64,000 nt of DNA from CAXNKH01 sp049296795. GTDB taxonomy: Bacteria > Pseudomonadota > Gammaproteobacteria > Burkholderiales > Burkholderiaceae_C. The position numbers and the translations under genes were made by a program. Shown here piece after piece: positions 16,935 to 26,875 of this stretch. The stretch spans positions 1 to 64,000 of the forward strand of contig JBAQTC010000011.1 of the NCBI GenBank assembly GCA_049296795.1. The letters run 5' to 3'. Below the pieces are notes generated by a model that did not search any database, had not been told where the DNA came from, and saw only the letters and a list, made by a program, of their open reading frames with translations. The number at the start of each line of letters is the position of its first letter. Position 1 is the first letter of the stretch.

Positions 16935-18851
16935 ATGCCCAAGAACTTTGACCAGATGGAAGACAGCAACCGCTCGTCCAACCCCAGCATCCACGACTTG
17001 ACCGATCCGTCCAGACGGGTGTTGCTGCAAGGCAGCACAGCGGGAGCAATCGCCGCGCTGCTGGCACCTCTGGCAGGCTGTGCCTCGCTGGGTGCGGGCC
17101 GACCTGGTCTTGGTTTCAAAGGCATCCCGATCGGCATCGGCGATCAATTGGTCGTGCCCGAAGGCTATGTAGCGACCCCGATTGCCTCCTGGGGCGAGCC
17201 CGTGGGTCTGCCAGGCAATATGCCGGCCTTCAAGTTTGACGCTTCCAACACGGCTGCGGAACAGGCGGCGCAGATGGGCATGCACCATGACGGAATTGAA
17301 TATTTTCCAATCAACGGCAGTTCGACCCATGGCCTGATCGCCATCAACCACGAATACACCGACGACGGACTGCTGCATGTCGGTGGATTCGCCGGCATGA
17401 CAGCAGAGAAAGCGAAGAAGTCGCAGAATGCGCACGGCCTGGGCGTGTTCGAAGTCAAGTTTGATAACGGCGTCTGGCAAATGGTGCGGCCTTCGCGATA
17501 CGCGCGACGCTTCACCCTGGACACGCCTTTTGCCATTAGCGGACCGGCTGCGGCGCACCCGATGATGCGCACCGCTTTCGATCCGGCCGGGCGCCTGGTG
17601 CTGGGCACGCTGAACAACTGCGCCAGCAGCCAGACGCCCTGGGGCACCTACCTGTCGGGCGAGGAGAATTGGATGAACTACTTCGGCGGTGGTAACAACA
17701 TCCCGGCGCATCATCGGCGCTGGGGTATGCGCAAGGACGGCGCCTACCAATGGGAACGGTTCGATGAGCGATTCAACGCCGCGCGACACCCGAATGAGCC
17801 CAATCGCTTCGGCTGGGTCGTCGAAGTCGATCCGATGGATCCCAAAAGCATTCCGGTTAAGCGCACGGCGCTAGGGCGTGCGGCGCACGAAGGTGCCTGG
17901 GTCGGCGTCACCAAGGATGGCCGTGCCGTTGTCTATTCGGGCGAGGATGCGCGATTTGAGTACATCTACAAGTTTGTCAGCAGGGACAGGATTGCAGCGG
18001 CGGGCAATGGAAAAACTGCGGCACAGGCCAATCGTGAGCTGCTCGATCATGGGACTCTTTATGTGGCGCGTTTTGACGCCGACGCCAGCGGGCGTTGGCT
18101 GGCTCTGGTTCATGGACAGGGACCCCTGACGTCGGCCAACGGGTTCGCCGACCAAGGCGAGGTGCTGATCAAGTCGCGCCAAGCCGCCGACATTCTGGGC
18201 GCCACCAAGATGGACCGGCCCGAATGGCTGGCCATTGATCCACGCAACGGCTGGGTCTATTGCACTTTGACCAACAACAGCTCGCGTGGCCAGCCCAACA
18301 TGCCCGCCATCGACGCCGCCAATCCACGTGCCAACAACACCATGGGAAGCATCATCCGATGGAAGGACGAGGGCGACTTTGACGGCACTTCGTTCAAGTG
18401 GAACCATCTGGTGCTGGCCGGAGATCCGGCCAATACAAGGACCGAGGCCAAGGGCAACATCAAAGGCGACAGCTACGGCTGTCCGGACGGCATCGTCTTC
18501 GACCAGCGTGGTCTGTTGTGGATCCAGACCGACGCCGCCGCGTCGCAGATGTACCGTGGTGAGTTCGCGAACCTCGGCAACAACCAGATGCTGGTCTGCG
18601 ACCCGACGACCGGCGAAACGCGGCGTTTCTTGACCGGTCCGACCCATTGTGAGGTGACAGGCATCACCTTCACGCCCGATGGCAGAACGGCATTCGTGAA
18701 CATTCAGCATCCGGGTGAAACACCGTCGGAACGCAGCGATCCGGCCGCGCCGACCCGCTATTCGAACTGGCCTGATCAGCGAGCCGGCGGGCGACCTCGC
18801 TCATCGACCGTGGTGGTGCGCAGACGCGATGGCGGTCTACTTGGAACTTGA
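16935..18851 (+). CDS. phoX: PhoX-family (DUF839) alkaline phosphatase
   Basis: The 638-residue protein has a Tat-type N-terminus (SRRVLLQGSTAGAIAALLAPLAGC), so it is exported folded. The rest is the PhoX beta-propeller: LIAINHEYTDDGLL, GTYLSGEENWMNYFG, GRAAHEGAWV, YSGEDARFEYIYKFVS, PEWLAIDPRNGWVYCTLTNNS and CPDGIVFDQRGLLWIQTD. PhoX enzymes are calcium- and iron-dependent phosphomonoesterases that release phosphate in the periplasm. GAGGAAACACC precedes the ATG. No PHO box was recognised upstream. Confidence 0.88.
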   Translation: MPKNFDQMEDSNRSSNPSIHDLTDPSRRVLLQGSTAGAIAALLAPLAGCASLGAGRPGLGFKGIPIGIGDQLVVPEGYVATPIASWGEPVGLPGNMPAFKFDASNTAAEQAAQMGMHHDGIEYFPINGSSTHGLIAINHEYTDDGLLHVGGFAGMTAEKAKKSQNAHGLGVFEVKFDNGVWQMVRPSRYARRFTLDTPFAISGPAAAHPMMRTAFDPAGRLVLGTLNNCASSQTPWGTYLSGEENWMNYFGGGNNIPAHHRRWGMRKDGAYQWERFDERFNAARHPNEPNRFGWVVEVDPMDPKSIPVKRTALGRAAHEGAWVGVTKDGRAVVYSGEDARFEYIYKFVSRDRIAAAGNGKTAAQANRELLDHGTLYVARFDADASGRWLALVHGQGPLTSANGFADQGEVLIKSRQAADILGATKMDRPEWLAIDPRNGWVYCTLTNNSSRGQPNMPAIDAANPRANNTMGSIIRWKDEGDFDGTSFKWNHLVLAGDPANTRTEAKGNIKGDSYGCPDGIVFDQRGLLWIQTDAAASQMYRGEFANLGNNQMLVCDPTTGETRRFLTGPTHCEVTGITFTPDGRTAFVNIQHPGETPSERSDPAAPTRYSNWPDQRAGGRPRSSTVVVRRRDGGLLGT

Positions 18852-18870
18852 TCGGCGCAGGTCAAAGCAC

Positions 18871-20412
18871 TCAAATCCGAAATTCGATCAGGAATGGGCC
18901 TCGCTTAGCGCAGGCCGCCTTGAATACGTCGGCGAACTGCTCCAGGGTTGTCACAGCGCAGGCCTCAACCCCCATGCCATTGGCCAGCTTGACCCAGTCC
19001 AAGTTGGGGCGTCCCAGATCGAACAAATCATTGGACGCCGGCCCTGACTTGGCACCCACCGAGACCAACTCGCCTTGGAGAATCTTGTAAACCCGGTTGG
19101 CAAACACCACATTGACGATGTCCAGATGTTGCCGAGCCTGGGTCCACAGTGCTTGTACGCAATACATGCCCGAACCGTCGGCCTGTAAGCAAACCACTTT
19201 CCTATCTGGGCAAGCAATGGCCGCTCCGATGGCATTGGCAAAGCCGTGACCGATGGCACCGCCGGTGAGCTGCAACCAGTCGTTGGGTGCCGCATTGTGG
19301 GTGAACGAAAATAAAGGTCGTCCCGAAGTGACAGCGTCTTCGGCCACGATACAGTTTTCCGGCAACAAAGCGCCCAAGGTGCTGGCAAATTTCTCGGCCT
19401 CAAAAGGTCCGGTGGCTATTTGCGGCCGATGCGCCGCCGGCACGATCGACACGGTTGCCGGCGCACCCAGTTCGTCGGCCAGCCCTTGGAGTGCCCCCAC
19501 CAGATCCTGTTCCGGACGGGCCAGCACGTGAATCTGCGCCCCCGGGGCAGCCAGCGAGCTGGGACGATCCGGGTAAGCAAAGAATGGTGCGGGATGTTTT
19601 GCGCCGACCAGAACAATGTGCTGATAAGGTTTGAGCAGATCAAGCGCTTGATTGATACCGTAAGGCAGACGCTCGACCGGTAGCCGCCCTGCCCCACGTG
19701 CCATGCGCGGAACTTGAGTCGGGGTTAGCAACTGTGCGCCAGAGGCCTGGGCCACGCGCTGCGCTGCGATCAAACCGTTTTCGCTCAAGGCTTCACCCGA
19801 GATCATCAACAGTGCGGACTCCTTGCTTCTGAGGATACGGGCAATTGCGCGAATATTTTCCGGGCTGGTGGGCTGGCGTTGGGGAATCGGCAGCGCGCTA
19901 GCAACTTGTCCACCCTCACCCCAGCTCGCATCCGCCGGTAGCACCAGCGTGGCAATCTGGCCCGGCGGGGTGCGCGCCGCCTGCACCGCCGCTGCCACGT
20001 CACTACCCACCGCCTGCGCACTCATGCTGGTACGCACCCAGTGCGAGAAAGGTCGGGCCACACCCTCCACATCGGAAGTCAAAGGCGTGTCGTAAGGTCG
20101 GTGGTGAATCGCATGGTCGCCCACGATATTGACCATCGGCGAATAAGCACGTTTGGCATTGTGGATGTTGGCCAGGCCATTGGCCAAGCCCGGTCCACAG
20201 TGCAGCAAAGTGACAGCCGGCTTACCGGCCATGCGGGCATAACCATCGGCCGCCCCTGTCACCACGGTTTCAGCCAGCCCCAGCACACAGCGCATTCCCT
20301 GTACCGAATCCAGGGCTGCGACAAAATGCATCTCCGAAGTGCCGGGATTGGCAAAACAAGTATCAACGTCACACGCCAGCAGCGTGCTAACCAGGCTTTG
20401 GGCTCCGTTCAT
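18871..20412 (-). CDS. Thiamine-diphosphate-dependent enzyme, acetolactate synthase large-subunit-like
   Basis: This 513-residue enzyme belongs to the acetohydroxyacid synthase/benzoylformate decarboxylase superfamily. The pyrimidine-domain catalytic Glu48 is in VLGLAETVVTGAADGYARM, and the ThDP-Mg motif is in CLQADGSGMYCVQALWTQARQH with Asn downstream (VFANRVYKI). The motif begins ADG instead of the usual GDG, as in a subgroup of orphan acetolactate-synthase-like proteins. No regulatory small subunit is adjacent. A ribosome site GGAG stands five bases before the ATG. Likely reaction: decarboxylation of, or carboligation with, a 2-oxo acid; substrate unknown. Confidence 0.78.
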   Translation of the reverse strand: MNGAQSLVSTLLACDVDTCFANPGTSEMHFVAALDSVQGMRCVLGLAETVVTGAADGYARMAGKPAVTLLHCGPGLANGLANIHNAKRAYSPMVNIVGDHAIHHRPYDTPLTSDVEGVARPFSHWVRTSMSAQAVGSDVAAAVQAARTPPGQIATLVLPADASWGEGGQVASALPIPQRQPTSPENIRAIARILRSKESALLMISGEALSENGLIAAQRVAQASGAQLLTPTQVPRMARGAGRLPVERLPYGINQALDLLKPYQHIVLVGAKHPAPFFAYPDRPSSLAAPGAQIHVLARPEQDLVGALQGLADELGAPATVSIVPAAHRPQIATGPFEAEKFASTLGALLPENCIVAEDAVTSGRPLFSFTHNAAPNDWLQLTGGAIGHGFANAIGAAIACPDRKVVCLQADGSGMYCVQALWTQARQHLDIVNVVFANRVYKILQGELVSVGAKSGPASNDLFDLGRPNLDWVKLANGMGVEACAVTTLEQFADVFKAACAKRGPFLIEFRI

Positions 20413-20698
20413 TTGGTCTCCGATTTCAGTTGGTACCTTGGTACTTTTTTAGCTCAGCAGCTCAATAAACGATTCTGCCGAATCGAAACGGGAGTGTATT
20501 ACCCAAGAAGCCAAGTCAACGTCACGGCCGGGACTGTTTTTGACTGCCCAAGGTTTGCGAACGCCCAATCAGGGGCACAAAAAACGACTACAGATTGACT
20601 TGCCGCATTGCATTGCTGTGCTGAACTGGCCGCGCCAATCTGCCCAGCTCCAACAATGTCCCACGAATCCAAAGCAGGTCTGCCGCGCGGTTGGCCCA

Positions 20699-21010
20699 TC
20701 AGTTGGATCGCTCGGACACGGGCAAGCGAGCTTTTATTTTGCGCCCTGGGTAACGCGTGTTCAAAACGTACGTTCTGCCACGAAGGTAATCGGTATGGGC
20801 AGGTTCAGAGACTACGAGCAAGTCCCCGTTGGACGTCCAGCCCAGACCCGAGGGACGCTGCGGGACGGTCAGGATTGTTTCACATCGGCCAGCGAGATCG
20901 ACCGTCATGACCCGATGTGAATAAAAATCTGAGAACCACAACTTGCCGCCATGCCAGCGCGGCGCTTCCCCGAAAGTGAGGCCGCTGAGCAGGGCTTCAA
21001 GTTGTTTCAT
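20699..21010 (-). pseudogene. N-terminal fragment of an SMP-30/gluconolactonase-family protein
   Basis: The reading begins MKQLEALLSGLTFGEAPRWH and continues with KLWFSDFYSHRVMTVDLAG and PSGLGWTSNGDLLVVSE. This is the start of the SMP-30/gluconolactonase beta-propeller, a metal-dependent lactonase of about 290 residues. After about residue 68 the similarity ends, and the frame stops at 103 residues. The family's later metal-binding blocks are missing, so the gene was truncated near 20800. The adjacent 20413-20698 shows no recognisable continuation on either strand. Confidence 0.7.
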
Positions 21011-21084
21011 GATGAGGCCTTGGTGGTCTTCACACAGTAGCGCAAGAGCCTAGAGAAACCGGCCCGCATATAGCCCGAGCCAAT

Positions 21085-22086
21085 TCAAGTGGCCACTTTC
21101 AGCATGATCTTGCCAATGTGCACAGATGATTCCATCAGGGCATGAGCTTGGTTGGCTTGGGTCAAGTCGAATACCTGATAGATCACTGGTTTGACAGTGC
21201 CCGCCTCGAGCAGAGGCCAAACATGCTGGAGCAATTCGCGTGCCATTTGCGCTTTGTCGCTGGCTGTTCGCGGACGCATAGTAGAACCCGTGAATGTGAG
21301 TCGCTTGGTCATGAGGGAAACCCAGTCCACCTCAACTTTGGACGGCTGTAAAAAGGCAATTTGCACCAGTCGCCCATCGAGCGAAAGTGCCTGGAGGTTG
21401 CGCTGAATATAGCCCCCGCCCACCATATCGAGCACCATGTTGACACCCCGCTTGTGGGTCTGCTCCAGAACCACCTCGACAAAGTTTTGGCTTGTGTAGT
21501 TGATGGCCACGGCCGCACCCGCCTCGCGGCAAGCCTTGGCTTTATCCTCATTGCCGACCGTGCAGAACACGGTTGCACCAAAGGCATGGGCCAATTGGAT
21601 CGCTGTCAAACCGATGCCCGACGAACCACCATGCACCAGAATCGTTTCGTTTTTTTGAAGTTTTCCACGCTGAAACACGTTGGCCCAGACGGTAAAGAAG
21701 TTTTCCGGCAGGGCTGCTGCCTGTAGCAGGGTATAGCCCTTGGGAATCGGCAATGCTTGGCCTTCGGGCACGGTCACGTATTGGGCATAAGCACCGCCAT
21801 TGGTGAGGGCGCACAGCAGGTCACCGACTTTCCACTGGGTGACACCATCGCCCAGGGCCACCACCTGGCCAGATACTTCCAGGCCCAAGATGGAAGAAGC
21901 GCCGGACGGCGGTGGATAGAGTCCACTGCGTTGCAGGCAATCGGGTCGGTTGACGCCGGCGTAGGCCACTTGCACCAACACCTCACCGGGGGCAGGCTGC
22001 GGTACCGTGCATTGGGCGGGCACCATCACCATTGGTTCACCCCCTGCCCCGTGATCAACAAAACTCATCTTGGATGGAATTGACAT
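21085..22086 (-). CDS. NAD(P)H quinone oxidoreductase, PIG3-like (MDR superfamily)
   Basis: This 333-residue zinc-independent medium-chain reductase has an N-terminal GroES-like domain (PGEVLVQVAYAGVNRPDCLQR, SSILGLEVSGQVVALG) and a Rossmann domain with the NADPH-binding ILVHGGSSGIGLTAIQLA. It reduces quinones or enoyl compounds in the cytoplasm. The ATG at 22086 is preceded by AAAAGGTCATTCG; a longer reading would overlap livM and lack family similarity. It follows livM by 77 bases on the same strand and may be the last gene of that operon. Confidence 0.85.
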   Translation of the reverse strand: MSIPSKMSFVDHGAGGEPMVMVPAQCTVPQPAPGEVLVQVAYAGVNRPDCLQRSGLYPPPSGASSILGLEVSGQVVALGDGVTQWKVGDLLCALTNGGAYAQYVTVPEGQALPIPKGYTLLQAAALPENFFTVWANVFQRGKLQKNETILVHGGSSGIGLTAIQLAHAFGATVFCTVGNEDKAKACREAGAAVAINYTSQNFVEVVLEQTHKRGVNMVLDMVGGGYIQRNLQALSLDGRLVQIAFLQPSKVEVDWVSLMTKRLTFTGSTMRPRTASDKAQMARELLQHVWPLLEAGTVKPVIYQVFDLTQANQAHALMESSVHIGKIMLKVAT

Positions 22087-22163
22087 CGAATGACCTTTTA
22101 AGAAAGCAAAACAAGGGGGGGGCGATACCGACGCTAGATCAACCAGTCGTGGTCCAGGACTTA

Positions 22164-23132
22164 TCAGGATCGTCGTTCCAACCAAGTACCCAAAATGCCC
22201 TTGGGCATTTTGATGATGAAAAAAATCAGCAACGCGCCATAGATCAACAAGTCCAACCCGTGTATTTGGTTGCCAATCAGTACTCGGAGGATTTCCTGTA
22301 AGACCAGCAGGAACACCGCGCCAAAGGTAGGACCGAGCATAACGAACATACCACCAGCAATCACCCCAAACACAATTTGAAGTGATATGCCAATGCCGGA
22401 GACCGTTTCGGGATTGATGTAGAGCTGATACTGCGCGTAGAGAATCCCTCCCAGGCAGGTCATGACCGCAGACAGTACTGTAATCTGCAATTTGGTGCGG
22501 GTCACATTGATACCAATCGAAGCGGCAGCATCTTCATCTTCACTGATAGCTTGCAAGGCATCGCGTTGCATACTCAAATCAACCCGGCGCCAGACCCACA
22601 AAGCAAACAGCCAGCATCCCAAGATGAGGTAGAACCAGACCACACGCGAGGATGACTGCATTGCCCATACCGAAATGGTCGAATCTTCTCCAATGCCTGG
22701 TTTAGGTGTTAATCCTAGCGAGCCACCGGTAATGTCCCGTTTCGCGACAATCACGAGCCGCACCACTTCGGCTAAGGCTAAGGTAACCAGTGCAAAGTAG
22801 TGGCCAACGATTTTGAAGCGGAAACACGGGTAGCCAATGACCAATGCTATTACCACGGTAACCACAATAGCGAGCAAGGTTCCGAGGAAAGGCGACATGC
22901 CGTACTGGTTCCATAGCAGCACCACCGAGTAAGCGCCGATTCCCAGAAAGGCACCATGCCCCAGACTCACCAGCCCGAGACGACCCATCAAGGCCCAGCT
23001 GGTGTAGATAAAACCGAGCAAAAGCGACATGATGATGAGGTGCAAAGGATAGGTTCCTAGGCCCAACCAAGGCGTTGCCAACAGTAGCAACACCAGCGCA
23101 CGAAAAAAATAGGAAGAGGTCTGGGATGTCAT
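22164..23132 (-). CDS. livM: Branched-chain amino acid-type ABC transporter permease LivM
   Basis: This 322-residue integral membrane protein shows the LivM marks MGRLGLVSLGHGAFLGIGAYSVVLL, RDALQAISEDEDAAASIGINVTRTKL and GTFGAVFLLVLQEILR-like C-terminal helices. It pairs with LivH to move branched-chain amino acids, or amide and aromatic solutes in catabolic variants, across the inner membrane. The ATG at 23132 follows the livH stop with two bases between (TGAGCATG). Compared with livH it is also hydrophobic throughout, with no soluble extension. Confidence 0.93.
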   Translation of the reverse strand: MTSQTSSYFFRALVLLLLATPWLGLGTYPLHLIIMSLLLGFIYTSWALMGRLGLVSLGHGAFLGIGAYSVVLLWNQYGMSPFLGTLLAIVVTVVIALVIGYPCFRFKIVGHYFALVTLALAEVVRLVIVAKRDITGGSLGLTPKPGIGEDSTISVWAMQSSSRVVWFYLILGCWLFALWVWRRVDLSMQRDALQAISEDEDAAASIGINVTRTKLQITVLSAVMTCLGGILYAQYQLYINPETVSGIGISLQIVFGVIAGGMFVMLGPTFGAVFLLVLQEILRVLIGNQIHGLDLLIYGALLIFFIIKMPKGILGTWLERRS

Positions 23133-23134
23133 GC

Positions 23135-24004
23135 TCACCGCCGTTGCGACAAAATGCCTTCGGGGCGAATGAACATCATGATGATGAAGATAACAAACGC
23201 CAGCACATAGCCCCATTCAATGGCGAATACGAAGCCGCCTACCGAAATCAGTTGGGCAAAAATAAAAGCAGCCGCGAAACCGCCAATCAGGTTACCCAAA
23301 CCGCCCATCACGCAGACCATGAAAGTAATGGGTCCAAAAGACAGTCCGAACGCTGGATGAATGTCGTATTGCAAGACCAGCAAGCAAGCTGCCAAACCCG
23401 CCAAGGCACCTCCCCCGGCTGATGTCAGCAGATAGATGCGGCTGGGGTTCACGCCCATCAACGGCATGATGGCACGATCTTGACTGATGGCTCGAATGGC
23501 GGTTCCTACATAGGTTTTGTTGAGGAATAGATAGGTTGCAGCAATAGCTATCAAGGCCACAGCAAACGCGATCAAGCGCGCCATTGACAAACTAATGTCC
23601 CCCAGCATGAAACTAGGCAAGCGAATACCGATATTCTTGAAATCGATGCCGAACACCACTGTGGCGACAGCTTGCAAGAAAAACAGCACGCCGCCGGTCA
23701 CGAGCAATTGGTTGATGGGCTCGGCCGAAAGCACCGGACGAATGATGAACCAGTGCATCGCCGCTCCGAGCAATGCTACGCCCGCAATACCGAATGCAAA
23801 CGCCAAGAACAAGGGCCATCCCAGAACAGTGTGGGACCAAAAAATGGCGTACATACCAATCATCATGAGTTCGGCGTAGGAAATCCACACCACGTCGATC
23901 ACTCCGAAGATCAGGTTCAGGCCCAAGGACAACAAGGCCAGCAAGCCACCCAATAAGATGCCATTAAGAATGGCTTCGACGAGAAAAATATCAAAGAATT
24001 CCAT
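23135..24004 (-). CDS. livH: Branched-chain amino acid-type ABC transporter permease LivH
   Basis: This 289-residue permease has about eight membrane segments. It carries the LivH signatures NGILLGGLLALLSLGLNLIFGVIDVVW, TYVGTAIRAISQDRAIMPLMGVNPSRIYLLT and GLGNLIGGFAAAF. The start chosen is ATG 24004, which overlaps the livF stop as TGATG and has a GGGGTG ribosome site. A GTG one codon upstream (24007) is the alternative. Confidence 0.93.
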   Translation of the reverse strand: MEFFDIFLVEAILNGILLGGLLALLSLGLNLIFGVIDVVWISYAELMMIGMYAIFWSHTVLGWPLFLAFAFGIAGVALLGAAMHWFIIRPVLSAEPINQLLVTGGVLFFLQAVATVVFGIDFKNIGIRLPSFMLGDISLSMARLIAFAVALIAIAATYLFLNKTYVGTAIRAISQDRAIMPLMGVNPSRIYLLTSAGGGALAGLAACLLVLQYDIHPAFGLSFGPITFMVCVMGGLGNLIGGFAAAFIFAQLISVGGFVFAIEWGYVLAFVIFIIMMFIRPEGILSQRR

Positions 24005-24708
24005 CACACCCCAAGATAGGCTTTTTGAACAGCTTCACTGGCGAGCAATTCAGCTGCGGTCCCGCTGGCACGTATTTTTCCAGTCTCGATCAAGTAGCCT
24101 CGATCGACGACTTTGAGAACCTGCTGGATGTTTTGCTCGACGATTAGTACGGTGTAGCCTTCGGCACGAATACGCTGCATCAGCTCGAAAATTGATTGAA
24201 CAATCACGGGCGCCAACCCCGCTGATGGTTCATCCAGCAGCAGAAGTTTGGGTCCGCTCATCAAGGCTCGGCCAATCGCGCACATCTGCTGCTCGCCGCC
24301 TGACATGGTGCCTGCCAATTGGTCGCGTCGCTCTGCCATACGTGGAAATAACGAGTAAACATACTCGAGTTTTTCTTTGCAATTGGCACGGGCAGTGGGA
24401 GTGTATGCACCCATTTTCAAGTTGTCTTGTACGGTCAGCCCAGGAAACAAACGCCGCCCCTCCGGGACTTGGGCAATGCCCAGCCCCACCACTTCATGCG
24501 AAGGGCGATCACGGTAAGAATGGCCCTCCATCCGCATGTCCCCGGCCGAGGCCTCGAGCAGGCGAGATATCACACGCAGCAAAGTGGTTTTACCAGCGCC
24601 ATTGGGGCCAATCACGGCCACCGCCTCACCGGCTTTGATGCTCAATGAAATATCAAACAAGGCCTTGAACGTGCCATAACCTGCAGTGATGTTCGTCAAC
24701 TCGAGCAT
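24004..24708 (-). CDS. livF: Branched-chain amino acid-type ABC transporter ATPase LivF
   Basis: This 234-residue ATPase has Walker A GPNGAGKTTLL, signature TMSGGEQQMCAIGRAL and Walker B LLLLDEPSAGLAP followed by the H-loop region. LivF ends close after VQKAYLGV, as here. It powers the transporter together with LivG. Its start lies 13 bases inside the end of livG, so translation is coupled. Confidence 0.95.
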   Translation of the reverse strand: MLELTNITAGYGTFKALFDISLSIKAGEAVAVIGPNGAGKTTLLRVISRLLEASAGDMRMEGHSYRDRPSHEVVGLGIAQVPEGRRLFPGLTVQDNLKMGAYTPTARANCKEKLEYVYSLFPRMAERRDQLAGTMSGGEQQMCAIGRALMSGPKLLLLDEPSAGLAPVIVQSIFELMQRIRAEGYTVLIVEQNIQQVLKVVDRGYLIETGKIRASGTAAELLASEAVQKAYLGV

Positions 24709-25478
24709 CCAACCCCCTCTTCAACCCCCGCGCGTCCCACCTGCTGTTGCAAACTGTGGGCATCGGTTCCCAGATAGACTTCTACGACGCGCGGATCGTG
24801 TGCTACCTCAGAAGGCGAACCCTGTGCAATCAACTCGCCATGGTCCAGCACCAAGCAGCGATCAATGACTTTCATCAGCACGCCCATGATGTGTTCGACC
24901 CAGATGATGGTGATGCCACGCTCGTCACGGATACGTTTGAGCATCAGGGCCGCTTGTTCCATTTCAGTTTCGTCCAAGCCACCTAAGCTTTCATCGGCAA
25001 GCAACAACTGGGGTCGGGTGGCCAAGGCGCGCGCCATCTCCAGTTTCTTCAAGCCGGCTGCACCCAGGCCTTCAACTTTGGCCAGAGGATCTCGGGGCAA
25101 GCCAATCAGCGAAAGTGCGTCTTCGGCGTGGCGCAAGGCTTCGCCACGGGTAATTGGCTGGCTTGCACCGTAATAAGCCGCGAGTGTGGCATTTTCAAGA
25201 ATCGACAGCTTTTTAAAAGGCCGAGGGATCTGAAATGTCCGGGCCATGCCGCGCTGGCAAATTTGGTAAGGCGGAATGCCCCCAATGGATTGGCCAGCGA
25301 AAGTCACTGTTCCGGCAGTCGGGGTCAGCAACCCAGCCAGCAGATTGAAAGTGGTGCTTTTGCCCGAACCATTGGGGCCAATCAGCCCCACGATCTCTCC
25401 CTGCTTGATCTCGAAAGAGAGGTTGTTAACGGCCGTGAAACCACCGAACTTCTTGGTCAGATTTTGAACGGCCAACAT
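24696..25478 (-). CDS. livG: Branched-chain amino acid-type ABC transporter ATPase LivG
   Basis: This 260-residue ATPase has Walker A GPNGSGKSTTFNLLAG, a signature-like GLGAAGLKKLEMARALATRP and Walker B LLLADESLGGLDETE. In the signature the usual LSxGQ is degenerate (LGAAGLKK), which is a common variant in LivG-like proteins of catabolic importers. Asp is replaced by a normal Asp-Glu pair, so catalysis should be intact. Start ATG 25478 overlaps the livK stop as TGATG. Confidence 0.92.
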   Translation of the reverse strand: MLAVQNLTKKFGGFTAVNNLSFEIKQGEIVGLIGPNGSGKSTTFNLLAGLLTPTAGTVTFAGQSIGGIPPYQICQRGMARTFQIPRPFKKLSILENATLAAYYGASQPITRGEALRHAEDALSLIGLPRDPLAKVEGLGAAGLKKLEMARALATRPQLLLADESLGGLDETEMEQAALMLKRIRDERGITIIWVEHIMGVLMKVIDRCLVLDHGELIAQGSPSEVAHDPRVVEVYLGTDAHSLQQQVGRAGVEEGVGCSS

Positions 25479-26767
25479 CAGTTGGCGTAGGCATGGCCCT
25501 TGGGCAATGGCAAGACCGGATCGCGGCTTTTGATGGCGTTGGGCCAGACCACAAAAGTATCTCGGTTGACATACTGATGAACCACAGGCGTTGAGCGCTC
25601 GTTCTGACCTGCCATGAGATGACCGGGTTGGAAGAACTTCACACCATAGCCCTGGATGGTGCCGCCTTCAGGAATGTCAGTCTCAAGAGCCGCCTTGCGA
25701 AGTGCTTCGGAATCGATGCCGCCGTATTTTTTGATGGCACGCGGCAGCACATCTGTCAGGAATACCCAGGTTTGGTTGAAGCCCATGGAGACGTGCGTTG
25801 GAATCTCATCTCCCTTAACATCAGCTTTGTAGCGCTTAATCATTTCAGCGGTTATTGCGCCCAAGCCGGGTTTCAGTGTTTTCGGATCGATCAACTGAGC
25901 GGCCACGGGATCGACGTTGTAAATGTAGTTGGCATCGTCCTTGAAGGTGGCATAGAGCTTGTCGAATTGACCGTAGCCCGCACCGTGACCAATCAGCGCA
26001 CTCCACTTGAGGCCTTGTTCCTTGGATTGACGCAAGAACAGTGTGATGTCAGGGTTGTAGCCAGTGTGCAGAATCACGTCAGGGCGGGCCCGGCGCAGTT
26101 TAGTCACCAAGGGCGAGAGATCGGGTGAGGTTGCGGCATAGCCTTCTTTCAAAGCGATTTGCATACCCAATTGCTTGCATACCAAGTCATTGCCCATGGC
26201 CACGCCTGCGCCATAGGGTCCGTCCTCATAGATGATCGCGACTTTCAAATCACTCGGTTCTTTGCCGAACTTGGCTTTTGAATTTTCCGCCAGAAAACGA
26301 CAAGAAGCCTCACCGAACTGGTCGGAGTGCACTTGGGCGCGGAAAACATACTTCATGTTTTTATCTTTCATTACCGCAGAGGAAACACAGACATTAGCCC
26401 ACATGAATTTTTTCGCTTGGTCGAGTCGTTGCGCCATAGGTACGCAGTGGGCTGAGGAGAATACGCCCATGATCATGTCAACCTTCTCTTGGCTGACCAA
26501 TCGCTCGGTCTCATTAATGGCGACTTCGGTTTTGCTTTGCGCATCAGCGTAGATCGGTGCTATTTTGTAACCTTCTACGCCACCCCGTTCGTTGATCATG
26601 TCGATGGCGTATTTGGTGCCCAAATAGCTTGCATTCGAACCGCCAGCCGCCATGGCGCCAGACATATCAAAAATAACCCCAACTTTCAGTTGTTTGCTTT
26701 GAGCTAGAGCTGAGCCGGCCATTGCCATGACTGTCAAGAGCAAGCCTGTCGTGAGTTTTTTCAACAT
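25478..26767 (-). CDS. livK: Branched-chain amino acid-type ABC transporter substrate-binding protein
   Basis: This 429-residue periplasmic binding protein (type I fold) is the first gene of the liv operon. It has a Sec signal peptide (MLKKLTTGLLLTVMAMAGSALAQ), then LKVGVIFDMSGAMAAGGS, INERGGVEGYKI and a C-terminal FFQPGHLMAGQNERSTP. It is longer than the classical LivK of about 370 residues. This places it in the amide/urea/aromatic-acid group of Leu/Ile/Val-binding homologues. The ligand is unknown. The start at 26767 sits before the signal peptide; GAGGCTCTCACT precedes it. Confidence 0.9.
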   Translation of the reverse strand: MLKKLTTGLLLTVMAMAGSALAQSKQLKVGVIFDMSGAMAAGGSNASYLGTKYAIDMINERGGVEGYKIAPIYADAQSKTEVAINETERLVSQEKVDMIMGVFSSAHCVPMAQRLDQAKKFMWANVCVSSAVMKDKNMKYVFRAQVHSDQFGEASCRFLAENSKAKFGKEPSDLKVAIIYEDGPYGAGVAMGNDLVCKQLGMQIALKEGYAATSPDLSPLVTKLRRARPDVILHTGYNPDITLFLRQSKEQGLKWSALIGHGAGYGQFDKLYATFKDDANYIYNVDPVAAQLIDPKTLKPGLGAITAEMIKRYKADVKGDEIPTHVSMGFNQTWVFLTDVLPRAIKKYGGIDSEALRKAALETDIPEGGTIQGYGVKFFQPGHLMAGQNERSTPVVHQYVNRDTFVVWPNAIKSRDPVLPLPKGHAYAN

Positions 26768-26875
26768 AGTGAGAGCCTCTTTTGTCTGCTGACTTTGCCC
26801 CGTTGGCCAAGCCTGGGCTGAAAGTAACAATCGAATGGACCTGAGGCAATGGTGGTAAACCCTCATATCTGTTAG

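Noticed and set aside
20413..20698. A continuation of the SMP-30 gene or another gene in this gap
   Set aside because: None of the frames gave a recognisable pattern; the stretch probably holds only the promoter of the ThDP gene and unknown sequence.
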